DNA of 7,296 nt from Lysobacteraceae bacterium (lineage in GTDB: Bacteria; Pseudomonadota; Gammaproteobacteria; Xanthomonadales; Xanthomonadaceae): contig DMID01000094.1 of assembly GCA_003449195.1 (NCBI GenBank), positions 405 through 7,700 on the forward strand. Reading direction: 5' to 3'. Position numbers and translations under genes: made by a program. This document shows positions 1-5,532 of this stretch, one piece after another (the first letter of the stretch is position 1; each line of letters begins with the position of its first letter). Under the pieces are notes generated by a model that saw only the letters and a list, made by a program, of their open reading frames with translations, searched no databases and had not been told where the DNA came from.

Positions 1-470
1 CCGACGCGGCCGTAGAACTCGCCGTCCGGGTTCACGCCGTGCTTCTTGGTGTAGTCCTCGTAGCCGGCCAGTGCGTAGCCTTCGAACATCGGGTTGAACG
101 CACCGCGCAGGCCCACTTCGGCGCTGTAGCCGTTCCAGTCGGCGCCGTGGCCGGCGTCGAACTTGTTGTAGGCGATGCGGGTCAGCAGGTCGATCTTGGC
201 GCCGACCTCCTTGTTGTAGCCCACGCCCACGCGCCACTGGTCGACGTCGATGTTGGTGTGGTCGATCTCCTGGCGGTTGTAGTCGCCGAAGACGTGGAAG
301 TTCGGTGCCACGGCGAACGAGCCCTTCAGGCCCCAGCCGTCGGCGTCGCCGCCCTTGGAGTCGGTGTTGACGTAGCCGGCATCGACGTAGTTGTACGAAA
401 TGCCGTCCGCGGCCGAAGCGGCGAAGGGCAGTGCGGCCAGCAGGGCCAGGGCGGTCAAGGTCTTCTTCAT
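1..470 (-). CDS. ax21: Ax21-family outer-membrane beta-barrel protein (5' part; 3' end outside window)
   Basis: The first 156 codons are present and the gene runs off the left edge. The product starts MKKTLTALALLAALPF and has a typical signal peptide with a cleavage site after ASA at about residue 20. The mature part begins with a tyrosine-rich stretch (ISYNYVDAGYV, about residues 24-34) and then shows alternating polar/aromatic strands (WGLKGSFAV, FHVFGDYN, QWRVGVGYN, LLTRIAYNKF, GYSAEVGLRG), as in small OmpX-like barrels. The order and wording of these strands match the Ax21/Omp1X proteins of Xanthomonas and Stenotrophomonas as I recall them. The start at 470 is supported by the signal peptide and an AGAGG ribosome-binding site about 10 nt upstream. 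Ax21 was once reported as a sulfated quorum signal and XA21 elicitor. Those claims were retracted, so the safe reading is an outer-membrane or vesicle-associated barrel of unclear role. Family assignment is confident, function is not. Confidence 0.85.
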   Translation of the reverse strand, partial: MKKTLTALALLAALPFAASAADGISYNYVDAGYVNTDSKGGDADGWGLKGSFAVAPNFHVFGDYNRQEIDHTNIDVDQWRVGVGYNKEVGAKIDLLTRIAYNKFDAGHGADWNGYSAEVGLRGAFNPMFEGYALAGYEDYTKKHGVNPDGEFYGRV

Positions 471-697
471 GGGGTCGATCCCTCTTTCTTCTCTGAGTTG
501 GTTGCTGCTTTATGGTTATCCCGGCGCTGAGGCAAAGCCGTTCGCTGCCAGTGGCCGGGGATTATCCGGAGCGAGCTGCAATTGCCCCTGAATATCAAAC
601 TGACCGGTACATGAATTAACGACGCAGTCGGGGAACTTGCCGGCTTCCACCGGCGATCGGGTTCATGGCACGCGCGCGGACCGGCGCGAAAGGCGGT
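471..697 (-). other. Spacer between trmL stop and ax21 start (ax21 leader region)
   Basis: This 227-bp stretch is clearly more AT-rich than its surroundings between about 500 and 620 and contains no convincing gene. On the minus strand it has a TTGATA hexamer, a GATAAT hexamer about 26 nt further on and a GATAAC nearer the gene. None of these pair at 16-18 nt spacing, so I cannot place a promoter. A weak 5-bp inverted repeat (GCCGG/CCGGC) lies near 639-655, downstream of trmL, without a T-run. The ax21 promoter most likely lies in this spacer, because ax21 is more than 200 bp from trmL. Confidence 0.4.
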
Positions 698-1177
698 TCA
701 GGCGCCGCCGGCGAAGCCGTGCTGCCGCCAGGCCTCGAACACGGCCACCGCGACCGAGTTGGACAGGTTCAAGCTGCGGTTGCCCGGGCGCATCGGCAGG
801 CGCAGGCGCTGCGCTTCGGGAATCGCGTCCAGCACTTCGTCCGGCAGGCCGCGGGTTTCCGGGCCGAACAGGAAGGCATCGCCATCGGCATAGGCCGGCA
901 TGTCGTGGCGGATCTGGCCGCGGGTGCTGAACGCGAACAGTCGCTTCGGCGCCAGCACCGCCAGTGCGGTGGCCAGGTCGGGATGCACCTGCACTTGCGC
1001 GTACTCGTGGTAGTCCAGTCCGGCGCGGCGCAGTTGCCTGTCGTCCATGTCGAAGCCGAGCGGCTCGATCAGGTGCAGGCGTGCGCCGGTGTTGGCGCAC
1101 AGGCGGATCACGTTGCCGGTATTGGGCGGGATTTCCGGCTGGTACAGCAGGACATCGAAAACGGGTGCGGATGACAT
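698..1177 (-). CDS. trmL: tRNA (cytidine(34)-2'-O)-methyltransferase TrmL
   Basis: This 159-residue protein is the full length of the TrmL (YibK) family. The enzyme uses S-adenosylmethionine to 2'-O-methylate the wobble nucleotide (C34 or cmnm5U34) of the tRNA-Leu isoacceptors CAA and cmnm5UAA, acting as a cytosolic dimer. It is a minimal SPOUT methyltransferase with the alpha/beta knot. Visible motifs are PPNTGNVIRLCANTG (residues 17-31), FGPETRGLP (104-112) and the knot segment LPMRPGNRSLNLSNSVAVAV (about 127-146), which includes the Asn/Ser-rich cofactor loop. The ATG at 1177 gives the usual N-terminus (FDVLLYQPEIPPN). A longer reading from 1223 is in another frame and is not credible. No Shine-Dalgarno sequence precedes the ATG, and a TAGAAT box ends 6 nt upstream, suggesting a leaderless transcript. 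The gene lies 49 bp downstream of the repeat-protein gene on the same strand. Confidence 0.95.
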   Translation of the reverse strand: MSSAPVFDVLLYQPEIPPNTGNVIRLCANTGARLHLIEPLGFDMDDRQLRRAGLDYHEYAQVQVHPDLATALAVLAPKRLFAFSTRGQIRHDMPAYADGDAFLFGPETRGLPDEVLDAIPEAQRLRLPMRPGNRSLNLSNSVAVAVFEAWRQHGFAGGA

Positions 1178-1183
1178 GGGCGG

Positions 1184-1189
1184 ATTCTA
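1184..1189 (-). promoter_or_regulatory. Candidate -10 box of trmL, leaderless arrangement
   Basis: On the minus strand the sequence reads TAGAAT-CCGCCC-ATG. The hexamer matches the -10 consensus at 5 of 6 positions. It ends 6 nt before the start codon, so transcription would begin at or next to the A of ATG. The CCGCCC gap cannot act as a ribosome-binding site. No good -35 is seen at 16-18 nt; the best hexamer, CTGTGC, matches 2 of 6. The same TAGAAT hexamer is found upstream of oleA in this window. Confidence 0.5.
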
Positions 1190-1198
1190 GCCTCGCGC

Positions 1199-1223
1199 GT
1201 GGCCGGGCACAGGGACCGGCCAC
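1199..1223 (-). terminator. Hairpin after the repeat-protein gene, terminator-like, no U-tract
   Basis: GTGGCCGG (1199-1206) and CCGGCCAC (1216-1223) form a perfect 8-bp stem with a 9-nt loop. On the minus strand the stem begins 3 nt after the TGA of the repeat-protein gene. It is followed by GCGCGAGGC, not a run of T. The position suggests a transcript end or a 3' stabiliser; the missing U-tract keeps confidence moderate. Confidence 0.5.
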
Positions 1224-1226
1224 AGT

Positions 1227-1721
1227 TCAGCGCAGCTTGCCGGCCACGGCGGACACGGTTTTCAGGTCGCCCAGCACCGGCCGCAGGTCGATGGCCGGCA
1301 GGCTGATGATGGCCTCGGCGGCGCGGAACACCCGCGTCAGGCCGTCGGCATGCGCGACCGGCTCGCGATCGACCGCCGCGGTGGCCACCACGGTCTGCGC
1401 GGACAGCGCGGCGCGTTCCGCGCGTTGTTCGGCCGACGGGCGGACTTGGACCGTGGCAAGGGTGACGATGCGCTCGGCCATGGCGCGTTCGGCGGCGATC
1501 TGGCGCAGCAGTTCGGCATCCGGGCGGACCGTGATGCCCGGCAAGGTGGGGATGTCGCTGGCGGCTTCGTGGCGCAGCTGGGCGAGCTGGTCGGCATCGG
1601 GCCGCACCTGCATGGTCGGCAGGGTGGTGATGGCGGAGGTCTGGGCAGACGCGGCAGAGGAGAACAGGGCGCCGGCCGCAAGGGCGGCAGCGAGGGCAAC
1701 GCTCAGGGACGGGGTGTTCAT
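1227..1721 (-). CDS. Small exported protein with five imperfect ~27-residue repeats, function unknown
   Basis: I do not recognise this 164-residue protein. It starts MNTPSLSVALAAALAAGALF and has a signal peptide with likely cleavage after ASA at about residue 26 (ASA|QTS), so it should be periplasmic or secreted. The mature part is almost entirely repeats with the core I-x-T-L-P-x-h-x-V-R-P followed by a charged helical stretch. Copies begin at residues 31 (ITTLPTMQVRP), 57 (IPTLPGITVRP), 85 (IVTLATVQVRP), 111 (degenerate, VVATAAVDREP) and 138 (IISLPAIDLRP). It has no cysteine, no transmembrane segment after the signal peptide and no catalytic motif that I can see. The start at 1721 was chosen because the signal peptide begins there and AAGAGA lies just upstream; the frame stays open to 1772 but adds an unlikely charged N-terminus. 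It is transcribed divergently from the M16 peptidase gene. The repeat unit could be a binding or structural module, but that is a guess. Confidence 0.8.
   Translation of the reverse strand: MNTPSLSVALAAALAAGALFSSAASAQTSAITTLPTMQVRPDADQLAQLRHEAASDIPTLPGITVRPDAELLRQIAAERAMAERIVTLATVQVRPSAEQRAERAALSAQTVVATAAVDREPVAHADGLTRVFRAAEAIISLPAIDLRPVLGDLKTVSAVAGKLR
1260..1631 (-). repeat. Five tandem degenerate repeats inside the exported protein
   Basis: Repeat units start at minus-strand positions 1631, 1553, 1469, 1391 and 1310, a period of 78-84 bp (26-28 codons). The relation is visible in DNA as well as protein: short blocks such as CGGGCGGAC at 1438 and 1521 recur, seen on the plus strand. The fourth unit is strongly decayed, keeping only the hydrophobic pattern and the final proline. 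The units stay in frame, as expected from old internal duplication under protein-level selection. Confidence 0.75.
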
Positions 1722-1760
1722 GGGAGTCTCTTTGGTGTCGTCGATTGGTGGTGTGGTAGT

Positions 1761-1789
1761 AAAGTAAAACACTAAAACTGAAAGGGCAA
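1761..1789 (-). promoter_or_regulatory. Weak candidate promoter of the repeat-protein gene
   Basis: On the minus strand TTGCCC (1789-1784, 4 of 6 matches to the -35 consensus) is followed after 17 nt by TACTTT (1766-1761, 3 of 6 matches to -10), inside an AT-rich stretch unusual for this genome. An overlapping TTTACT is an alternative -10 at poorer spacing. The start codon lies about 40 nt further down. Confidence 0.3.
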
Positions 1790-1905
1790 GCGAAGGACGC
1801 GAAACTTCCTTATTTGTTCAGCACGCAGTCAGTATTTGCCTTGGCCGGATGCCTTGCCTGCTGGATGAGCAGGACCCGTGCCAAATCCAATCATTTGAAT
1901 TTGAA

Positions 1906-1919
1906 GGGAAAGTTTTCCC
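1906..1919. promoter_or_regulatory. 14-bp dyad GGGAAA-GT-TTTCCC, possible operator
   Basis: The two 6-bp arms are exact inverted copies separated by 2 bp, a spacing that suits a dimeric DNA-binding protein better than an RNA hairpin. It lies in an AT-rich patch about 200 bp upstream of the M16 start and 10 bp before a longer palindrome. I cannot name a regulator. Confidence 0.35.
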
Positions 1920-1929
1920 CCTGATGTGT

Positions 1930-1947
1930 CCGCTGTCCGGACAGCGG
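1930..1947. promoter_or_regulatory. Perfect 18-bp palindrome, possible operator
   Basis: CCGCTGTCCGGACAGCGG is identical to its own reverse complement with no spacer. The core TGTCCGGACA is a plausible operator. A further TGTCC half-copy lies immediately before it at 1926-1930. It sits in the shared spacer of two divergent genes, where one bound regulator could affect both. No regulator gene is adjacent and I do not match it to a known family site. Confidence 0.45.
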
Positions 1948-2101
1948 CCGCCGCCGGTCATCGGCAACGGACGGATGCGCGCAAGGCATGCAGCAGGTGT
2001 TCGGCAGGCGTGGTGCGCGTGGCCGGGCCGTCCATGGCTTGTGGCCCATCCCCTGCAGCGGCGCGTGGACATACCATCGGGAATCCACCTGCATCCTTCA
2101 C

Positions 2102-2106
2102 AGGAG
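2102..2106 (+). promoter_or_regulatory. Ribosome-binding site that fixes the M16 peptidase start
   Basis: AGGAG lies 6 nt before the ATG at 2113. It decides between this start and the in-frame ATG at 1849, which lacks a comparable site and would put 88 non-protein-like residues before the signal peptide. Confidence 0.8.
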
Positions 2107-2112
2107 TGTCCG

Positions 2113-4971
2113 ATGTCTCTTCTCGTCCGGCCGCGCGCGGCTGTCCTGTCCCTTGCCCTGGCCACCGCGCTGGGCGGCATCGCCATCCATCCGGAGGCCG
2201 TGGCGGCTCCGGCGCCTGCCGGCGCGGGCGTGGACATCCCCTATGAAACCTTCACCCTGCCCAACGGCCTGCGCGTGGTGGTGCACACCGACCGCAAGGC
2301 GCCGATCGTGGCGGTCAACATCTGGTACCACGTGGGCAGCAAGGACGAGCCGGCCGGACGCACCGGTTTCGCGCACCTGTTCGAGCACCTCATGTTCAAC
2401 GGCTCGGAAAACCACAAGGGCGAGTTCTTCGAACCTTTCGAACTGGTCGGTGCCACCAACCAGAACGGCACGACCAACCAGGATCGCACCAACTATTTCG
2501 AGAACGTGCCGACCACCGCGCTGGACATGGCGTTGTGGATGGAGTCCGACCGCATGGGCCACCTGCTCGGCGCGATCGACCAGAAGACCCTCGACGAGCA
2601 GCGCGGCGTGGTGCAGAACGAAAAACGCCAGGGCGAGAACCAGCCTTACGGGCAGGTGTGGGAGAAGCTGACCAAGGCGATGTACCCCGTCGGCCACCCG
2701 TACCACCACAGCGTCATCGGCTCGATGAACGACCTCAACGCCGCCACCCTGGGCGACGTGAAGACCTGGTTCCGCACCTGGTACGGCCCCAACAATGCCG
2801 TGCTGGTGCTGGCCGGCGATATCGACCTGAAGACGGCCAAGGAAAAGGTGGCCGAGTATTTCGGCGACATCCCCGCCACGCCGACCATGGCCCAGCCCAA
2901 GGTCGACCCGGCCAAGCGCGGTAGCGACACCCGCGAGGTGATGCAGGACAAGGTGCCGGCCACGCGCATCTACCGCGTGTGGAACGTGGCCCAGGCCGAC
3001 AGCCTGGACAACGACCAGTTGCAGCTGCTGGCGCAGGTGCTGGGCGGCAGCAAGGCCTCGCGCCTGGACAAGCGCCTGCTGCACGACGAGAAGCTGGTGG
3101 ACGCCATTTCCGCCGGGCTGGACTCCTCGCAGCTGGGCTCGGGCTTCATCGTCATGGCCACGGTCAAGCCGGGCGTTGACCCGGCCAAGGTCGAGGCGGC
3201 AATCGACGAGGAAGTGAAGAAGCTGGTCACCGCCGGCCCCACCGCAGCCGAGCTCGAGCAGGCCAAGACGGTGACGCGCGCCGGCTTCATCCGCGGCATC
3301 GAGCGCATCGGTGGTTTCGGCGGCAAGGCCGACGTGCTGGCCGAATGCGCAGTCTATACCGGCAACCCGGGCTGCTTCCGCGAGTCGCTGGCCAACATGG
3401 CCGCGGCCACGCCGGCACAGATCGAGGCGGTCGGCAGCAAGTGGCTGGCGTCGGGCAGCCACACGCTGGTGATCGAGCCGGGCGAGCGCACGCCGCTGGC
3501 CGAGGAGCCTTCGGTCACGCCGGCGCCGTTCACGCTGCCGGCAGTGGACCCCAAGTACAAGGTGCTGGCCAGCACGGTGGACCGCAGCAAGGGCGTGCAG
3601 GTGCCCACCCAATTCCCCGAGCTGAAATTCCCCGTGCTGCAGCACGCCACGCTGAAGAACGGCACCAAGCTGATCCTGGCCGAACGCCACGACATCCCGG
3701 TGGTGCAGTTCAGCTACGAGTTCAAGCGCGGCGCGGCCGCCGATCCGGCCGGCAAGCTGGGTCTGGCCTCGTTTGCGATGAACATGCTCGACGAGGGCGC
3801 CGGCCCGCTCGATTCGCTGGCCTTCGCCAATGCGGTCGAGTCCGAGGGCGCCGTGGTCAAGGCCGGCGCCACGCTGGACGGCAGCAGCGTGTACCTGTCG
3901 GCGTTGAAGGAAAACCTCGACCCGTCGCTGGACCTGTACGCGGACATGCTGCGTGCGCCGCGCTTCGATTCGGCCGACATCGACCGCGTCAAGGCCACCA
4001 CCATCGCCGGCATCAAGCAGGAAAAGGCCCGCCCCATCGGTGCCGCGCAACGCGTGCTGCCGCCCTTGCTGTACGGCGGCGGGCATCCGTATGCCATTCC
4101 GATGAGCGGCAGCGGCATCGAGGCCGACGTGGCCGGCTTGAGCCGTGCCGACCTTGCCGGATTCGAGCAATCCGGCCTGCGTCCCGAGGCCGCCACGCTG
4201 ATCGTCGCCGGCGACACCACGCTGAAGGAGATCGTGCCGCTGCTGGACAAGCACTTCGGCGACTGGAAGGGCGAGGGCGCCGCGCCTGCCGAGCTGAAGC
4301 TGGCCGAGGTGGCGCGTCCGGCCAAGCCGCGCGTGTACCTGATCGACCAGCCCGGCGCGGTGCAGGCCACCATTTTCGCCGGCGAACTGGTGCCCTCCAC
4401 CCGGGATGCCGGCGCGGTGAAATTCGACATCGCCAACGCCGTGATCGGCGGTGAGTTCTCCTCGCGCCTGAACATGAACCTGCGCGAGGACAAGCACTGG
4501 GCCTACGGGGCCTACAGCTTCACCAACAACGCCGTCGGCCAGCGTCCGTGGCTGGCCTACGCACCGGTGCAGATCGACAAGACCGCCGATTCGCTGAAGG
4601 AAATGGACAACGAGTTCGTCCGTTACTTCAGCGGCCAGGCGCCGGCCACCGCGCAGGAAGTGGCCAAGATCCAGGCCACCGAAATCCGCGGCCTGCCGGG
4701 CGCGTACGAGACCGCCTCGTCGGTGATGGCCACCATCGGCGGCATCGTCAAGTACGGCCGTCCGGATGACTGGGTGTTCAAGCGCAAGGCCGAGATCGAG
4801 GCACTGACGCCGGAGCAGGTGAAGGCGGCCGCCACCACGATCGACCCGGGCAGGCTCGTCTGGGTGGTGGTGGGCGACCTGAAGCAGATCGAGCAGCCGA
4901 TCCGCGCGCTGAACCTGGGCCAGATCAGCATCGTCGATGCCGACGGCAAGCCGGTCGTGGCCAAGCCCTGA
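2113..4971 (+). CDS. Exported two-lobed M16 family zinc metallopeptidase (pitrilysin/insulinase type)
   Basis: This 952-residue protein begins with a signal peptide (MSLLVRPRAAVLSLALATAL, likely cleaved near AVAA at residue 32), so it acts in the periplasm or outside the cell. The N-terminal lobe carries the inverted zinc motif HLFEH: H88 and H92 bind zinc and E91 is the catalytic base. The third ligand is E170 in VVQNEKRQ, 78 residues after H92, close to the family spacing. The first M16C-type domain (about residues 205-390) contains SRLDKRLLHDEKL near 316. The second lobe starts near 507 (LKNGTKLILAERH). At its HxxEH position it reads SFAMNMLDEG from about 553, so it is catalytically dead, as usual in two-lobed M16 enzymes. 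It keeps the substrate-binding Arg/Tyr pair (R785 in SSRL, Y798 in WAYG, 13 residues apart). These clamshell enzymes degrade peptides enclosed between the lobes; the substrate cannot be deduced. The gene appears monocistronic, with a hairpin after its stop. Confidence 0.95.
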   Translation: MSLLVRPRAAVLSLALATALGGIAIHPEAVAAPAPAGAGVDIPYETFTLPNGLRVVVHTDRKAPIVAVNIWYHVGSKDEPAGRTGFAHLFEHLMFNGSENHKGEFFEPFELVGATNQNGTTNQDRTNYFENVPTTALDMALWMESDRMGHLLGAIDQKTLDEQRGVVQNEKRQGENQPYGQVWEKLTKAMYPVGHPYHHSVIGSMNDLNAATLGDVKTWFRTWYGPNNAVLVLAGDIDLKTAKEKVAEYFGDIPATPTMAQPKVDPAKRGSDTREVMQDKVPATRIYRVWNVAQADSLDNDQLQLLAQVLGGSKASRLDKRLLHDEKLVDAISAGLDSSQLGSGFIVMATVKPGVDPAKVEAAIDEEVKKLVTAGPTAAELEQAKTVTRAGFIRGIERIGGFGGKADVLAECAVYTGNPGCFRESLANMAAATPAQIEAVGSKWLASGSHTLVIEPGERTPLAEEPSVTPAPFTLPAVDPKYKVLASTVDRSKGVQVPTQFPELKFPVLQHATLKNGTKLILAERHDIPVVQFSYEFKRGAAADPAGKLGLASFAMNMLDEGAGPLDSLAFANAVESEGAVVKAGATLDGSSVYLSALKENLDPSLDLYADMLRAPRFDSADIDRVKATTIAGIKQEKARPIGAAQRVLPPLLYGGGHPYAIPMSGSGIEADVAGLSRADLAGFEQSGLRPEAATLIVAGDTTLKEIVPLLDKHFGDWKGEGAAPAELKLAEVARPAKPRVYLIDQPGAVQATIFAGELVPSTRDAGAVKFDIANAVIGGEFSSRLNMNLREDKHWAYGAYSFTNNAVGQRPWLAYAPVQIDKTADSLKEMDNEFVRYFSGQAPATAQEVAKIQATEIRGLPGAYETASSVMATIGGIVKYGRPDDWVFKRKAEIEALTPEQVKAAATTIDPGRLVWVVVGDLKQIEQPIRALNLGQISIVDADGKPVVAKP

Positions 4972-4984
4972 CCGTGCACGGCGC

Positions 4985-5017
4985 TCCCCGGCCCGTCCCG
5001 TGCAGGGCGGCCGGGGA
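4985..5017 (+). terminator. Strong hairpin after the M16 gene, terminator-like, no U-tract
   Basis: TCCCCGGCC (4985-4993) pairs perfectly with GGCCGGGGA (5009-5017). Inside, CCC (4997-4999) can pair with GGG (5005-5007) across a small asymmetric bulge. The stem starts 13 nt after the stop codon. What follows, CGTGTTCATT, has only scattered T, so it would be an intrinsic terminator of the weak-U type or a 3' end protector. Confidence 0.55.
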
Positions 5018-5025
5018 CGTGTTCA

Positions 5026-5055
5026 TTGCCCATCCATGCGCCCGCACCGCACAAT
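5026..5055 (+). promoter_or_regulatory. Candidate promoter of the DUF4156 lipoprotein gene
   Basis: TTGCCC (5026-5031, 4 of 6 matches) and CACAAT (5050-5055, 4 of 6) are separated by 18 nt. They lie directly after the M16 terminator-like hairpin. Transcription would start near 5062, giving a leader of about 25 nt with the ribosome-binding site. Position is as persuasive as sequence. Confidence 0.4.
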
Positions 5056-5063
5056 GCGGGTGC
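5038..5063 (+). other. Inverted repeat overlapping the lipoprotein promoter
   Basis: GCGCCCGCA (5038-5046) pairs with TGCGGGTGC (5055-5063) over 9 bp with one G-U pair and an 8-nt loop, and TTT follows. It could be a second terminator of the M16 transcript, an operator on the -10 region, or a chance product of GC-rich sequence. It stands just before the GGAG ribosome-binding site at 5076. Confidence 0.35.
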
Positions 5064-5086
5064 TTTCCATGCACCGGAGTTTCGTG

Positions 5087-5410
5087 ATGCGCCTGTCCGC
5101 CGTTTTCGTCCTCGCCCCCGCCGTCATGCTGTCGGCCTGCACCTGGGTACCGATGGAGCCGCAGGGGCGCGGCGTGCAGGTGGTCGCCGCCGGCGCCATC
5201 CCGGCCGGCTGCCAGAAGCGTGGCGAGGTGTCCGTGTCGGTCAAGGACAAGGTGGGCTTTTACCGCCGCGACCCGCTCAAGGTGAAGGACGAGCTGGAAA
5301 CCCTGGCCCGCAACGAAGCCTCCACCGTGCCGGCCAACACCGTGCAGCCGTTGGACCAGCCCTACAACGGCAGCCAGCGCTTCGCCGCGCTGGATTGCCC
5401 GCGCCGCTGA
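5087..5410 (+). CDS. DUF4156 family outer-membrane lipoprotein
   Basis: The product has 107 residues. Its N-terminus MRLSAVFVLAPAVMLSAC is a lipoprotein signal with lipobox LSAC, so C18 would be lipidated. The next residue is Thr, not Asp, which favours transport to the outer membrane. The rest matches the DUF4156 pattern as I know it: CTWV near the start, a GC-x3-GEV segment (GCQKRGEVSVSVKDKV, residues 41-56), a basic/acidic middle and the helical stretch ELETLARNEA followed by A-x-TV-x-PL. C42 and C104 could form a disulfide. Start 5087 is chosen because GGAG (5076-5079) lies 7 nt upstream; an in-frame ATG at 5069 lies before that site and is unlikely. The role of this family is unknown. 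It lies between hairpin-ended M16 and oleA and is probably its own transcription unit. Confidence 0.85.
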   Translation: MRLSAVFVLAPAVMLSACTWVPMEPQGRGVQVVAAGAIPAGCQKRGEVSVSVKDKVGFYRRDPLKVKDELETLARNEASTVPANTVQPLDQPYNGSQRFAALDCPRR

Positions 5411-5532
5411 GCCAAGCACGCGGGCCGTCGCGGGCTGCCGTCTGCGGCCATGACGGGGTGCAAGATGCGCTGCAAGGCTGCTGGCGATAGAATCGGCAAC
5501 CTTTGCCTCCTATTCATATCCGGCGCAGTTCG
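5411..5532 (+). other. Spacer with candidate oleA promoter (-10 TAGAAT at 5488-5493)
   Basis: GGCGATAGAATCGG contains TAGAAT, 5 of 6 matches to the -10 consensus, 39 nt before the oleA ATG. No good -35 is found 16-18 nt upstream. Transcription would start near 5500, giving a leader of about 33 nt. A weak 5-bp inverted repeat (GGCCG/CGGCC, about 5424-5450) after the lipoprotein stop is too poor to call as a terminator. Confidence 0.45.

Larger units (their letters stand above)
1722..2112. other. 391-bp divergent intergenic region between repeat protein and M16 peptidase
   Basis: No gene is supported here. The half next to the repeat-protein gene (about 1755-1830) is AT-rich and carries that gene's candidate promoter. 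The middle carries two palindromes (1906-1919 and 1930-1947). The last 150 bp are GC-rich and lead to the M16 ribosome-binding site. The M16 reading frame is open back to 1849, but the translation before 2113 does not look like protein. I find no -35/-10 pair for the M16 gene; TACCAT at 2072-2077 is an isolated -10-like hexamer. Confidence 0.6.

Noticed and set aside
1..470. Annotation of the Ax21-like protein as a secreted quorum signal or immune elicitor
   Set aside because: The papers making these claims for Ax21 were retracted; the sequence supports only an outer-membrane barrel with a signal peptide.
39..530. 163-codon plus-strand frame over the ax21 gene
   Set aside because: Low-complexity Val/Gly/Ala translation with no motif; the opposite strand has a signal peptide, ribosome-binding site and Ax21-like strands.
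1260..1631. The 78-84 bp repeats as a CRISPR array or mobile repeat
   Set aside because: The units are degenerate, vary in length by multiples of three and stay in one reading frame, so they are protein repeats. No spacers or cas genes are present.
964..1767. 267-codon plus-strand frame across trmL and the repeat-protein gene
   Set aside because: It spans two genuine minus-strand genes and the spacer between them, with an Ala/Arg/Ser-rich translation and no motif.
1849..2112. N-terminal extension of the M16 peptidase by 88 codons
   Set aside because: The added sequence has no ribosome-binding site, is unlike protein and would bury the signal peptide that begins at 2113 behind AGGAG.
2098..4497. 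799-codon open frame on the minus strand opposite the M16 gene
   Set aside because: It is a product of strong third-position G/C in the real gene. The translation is rich in His, Arg, Gln and Gly without domains, while the plus strand encodes a complete M16 enzyme with its zinc site.
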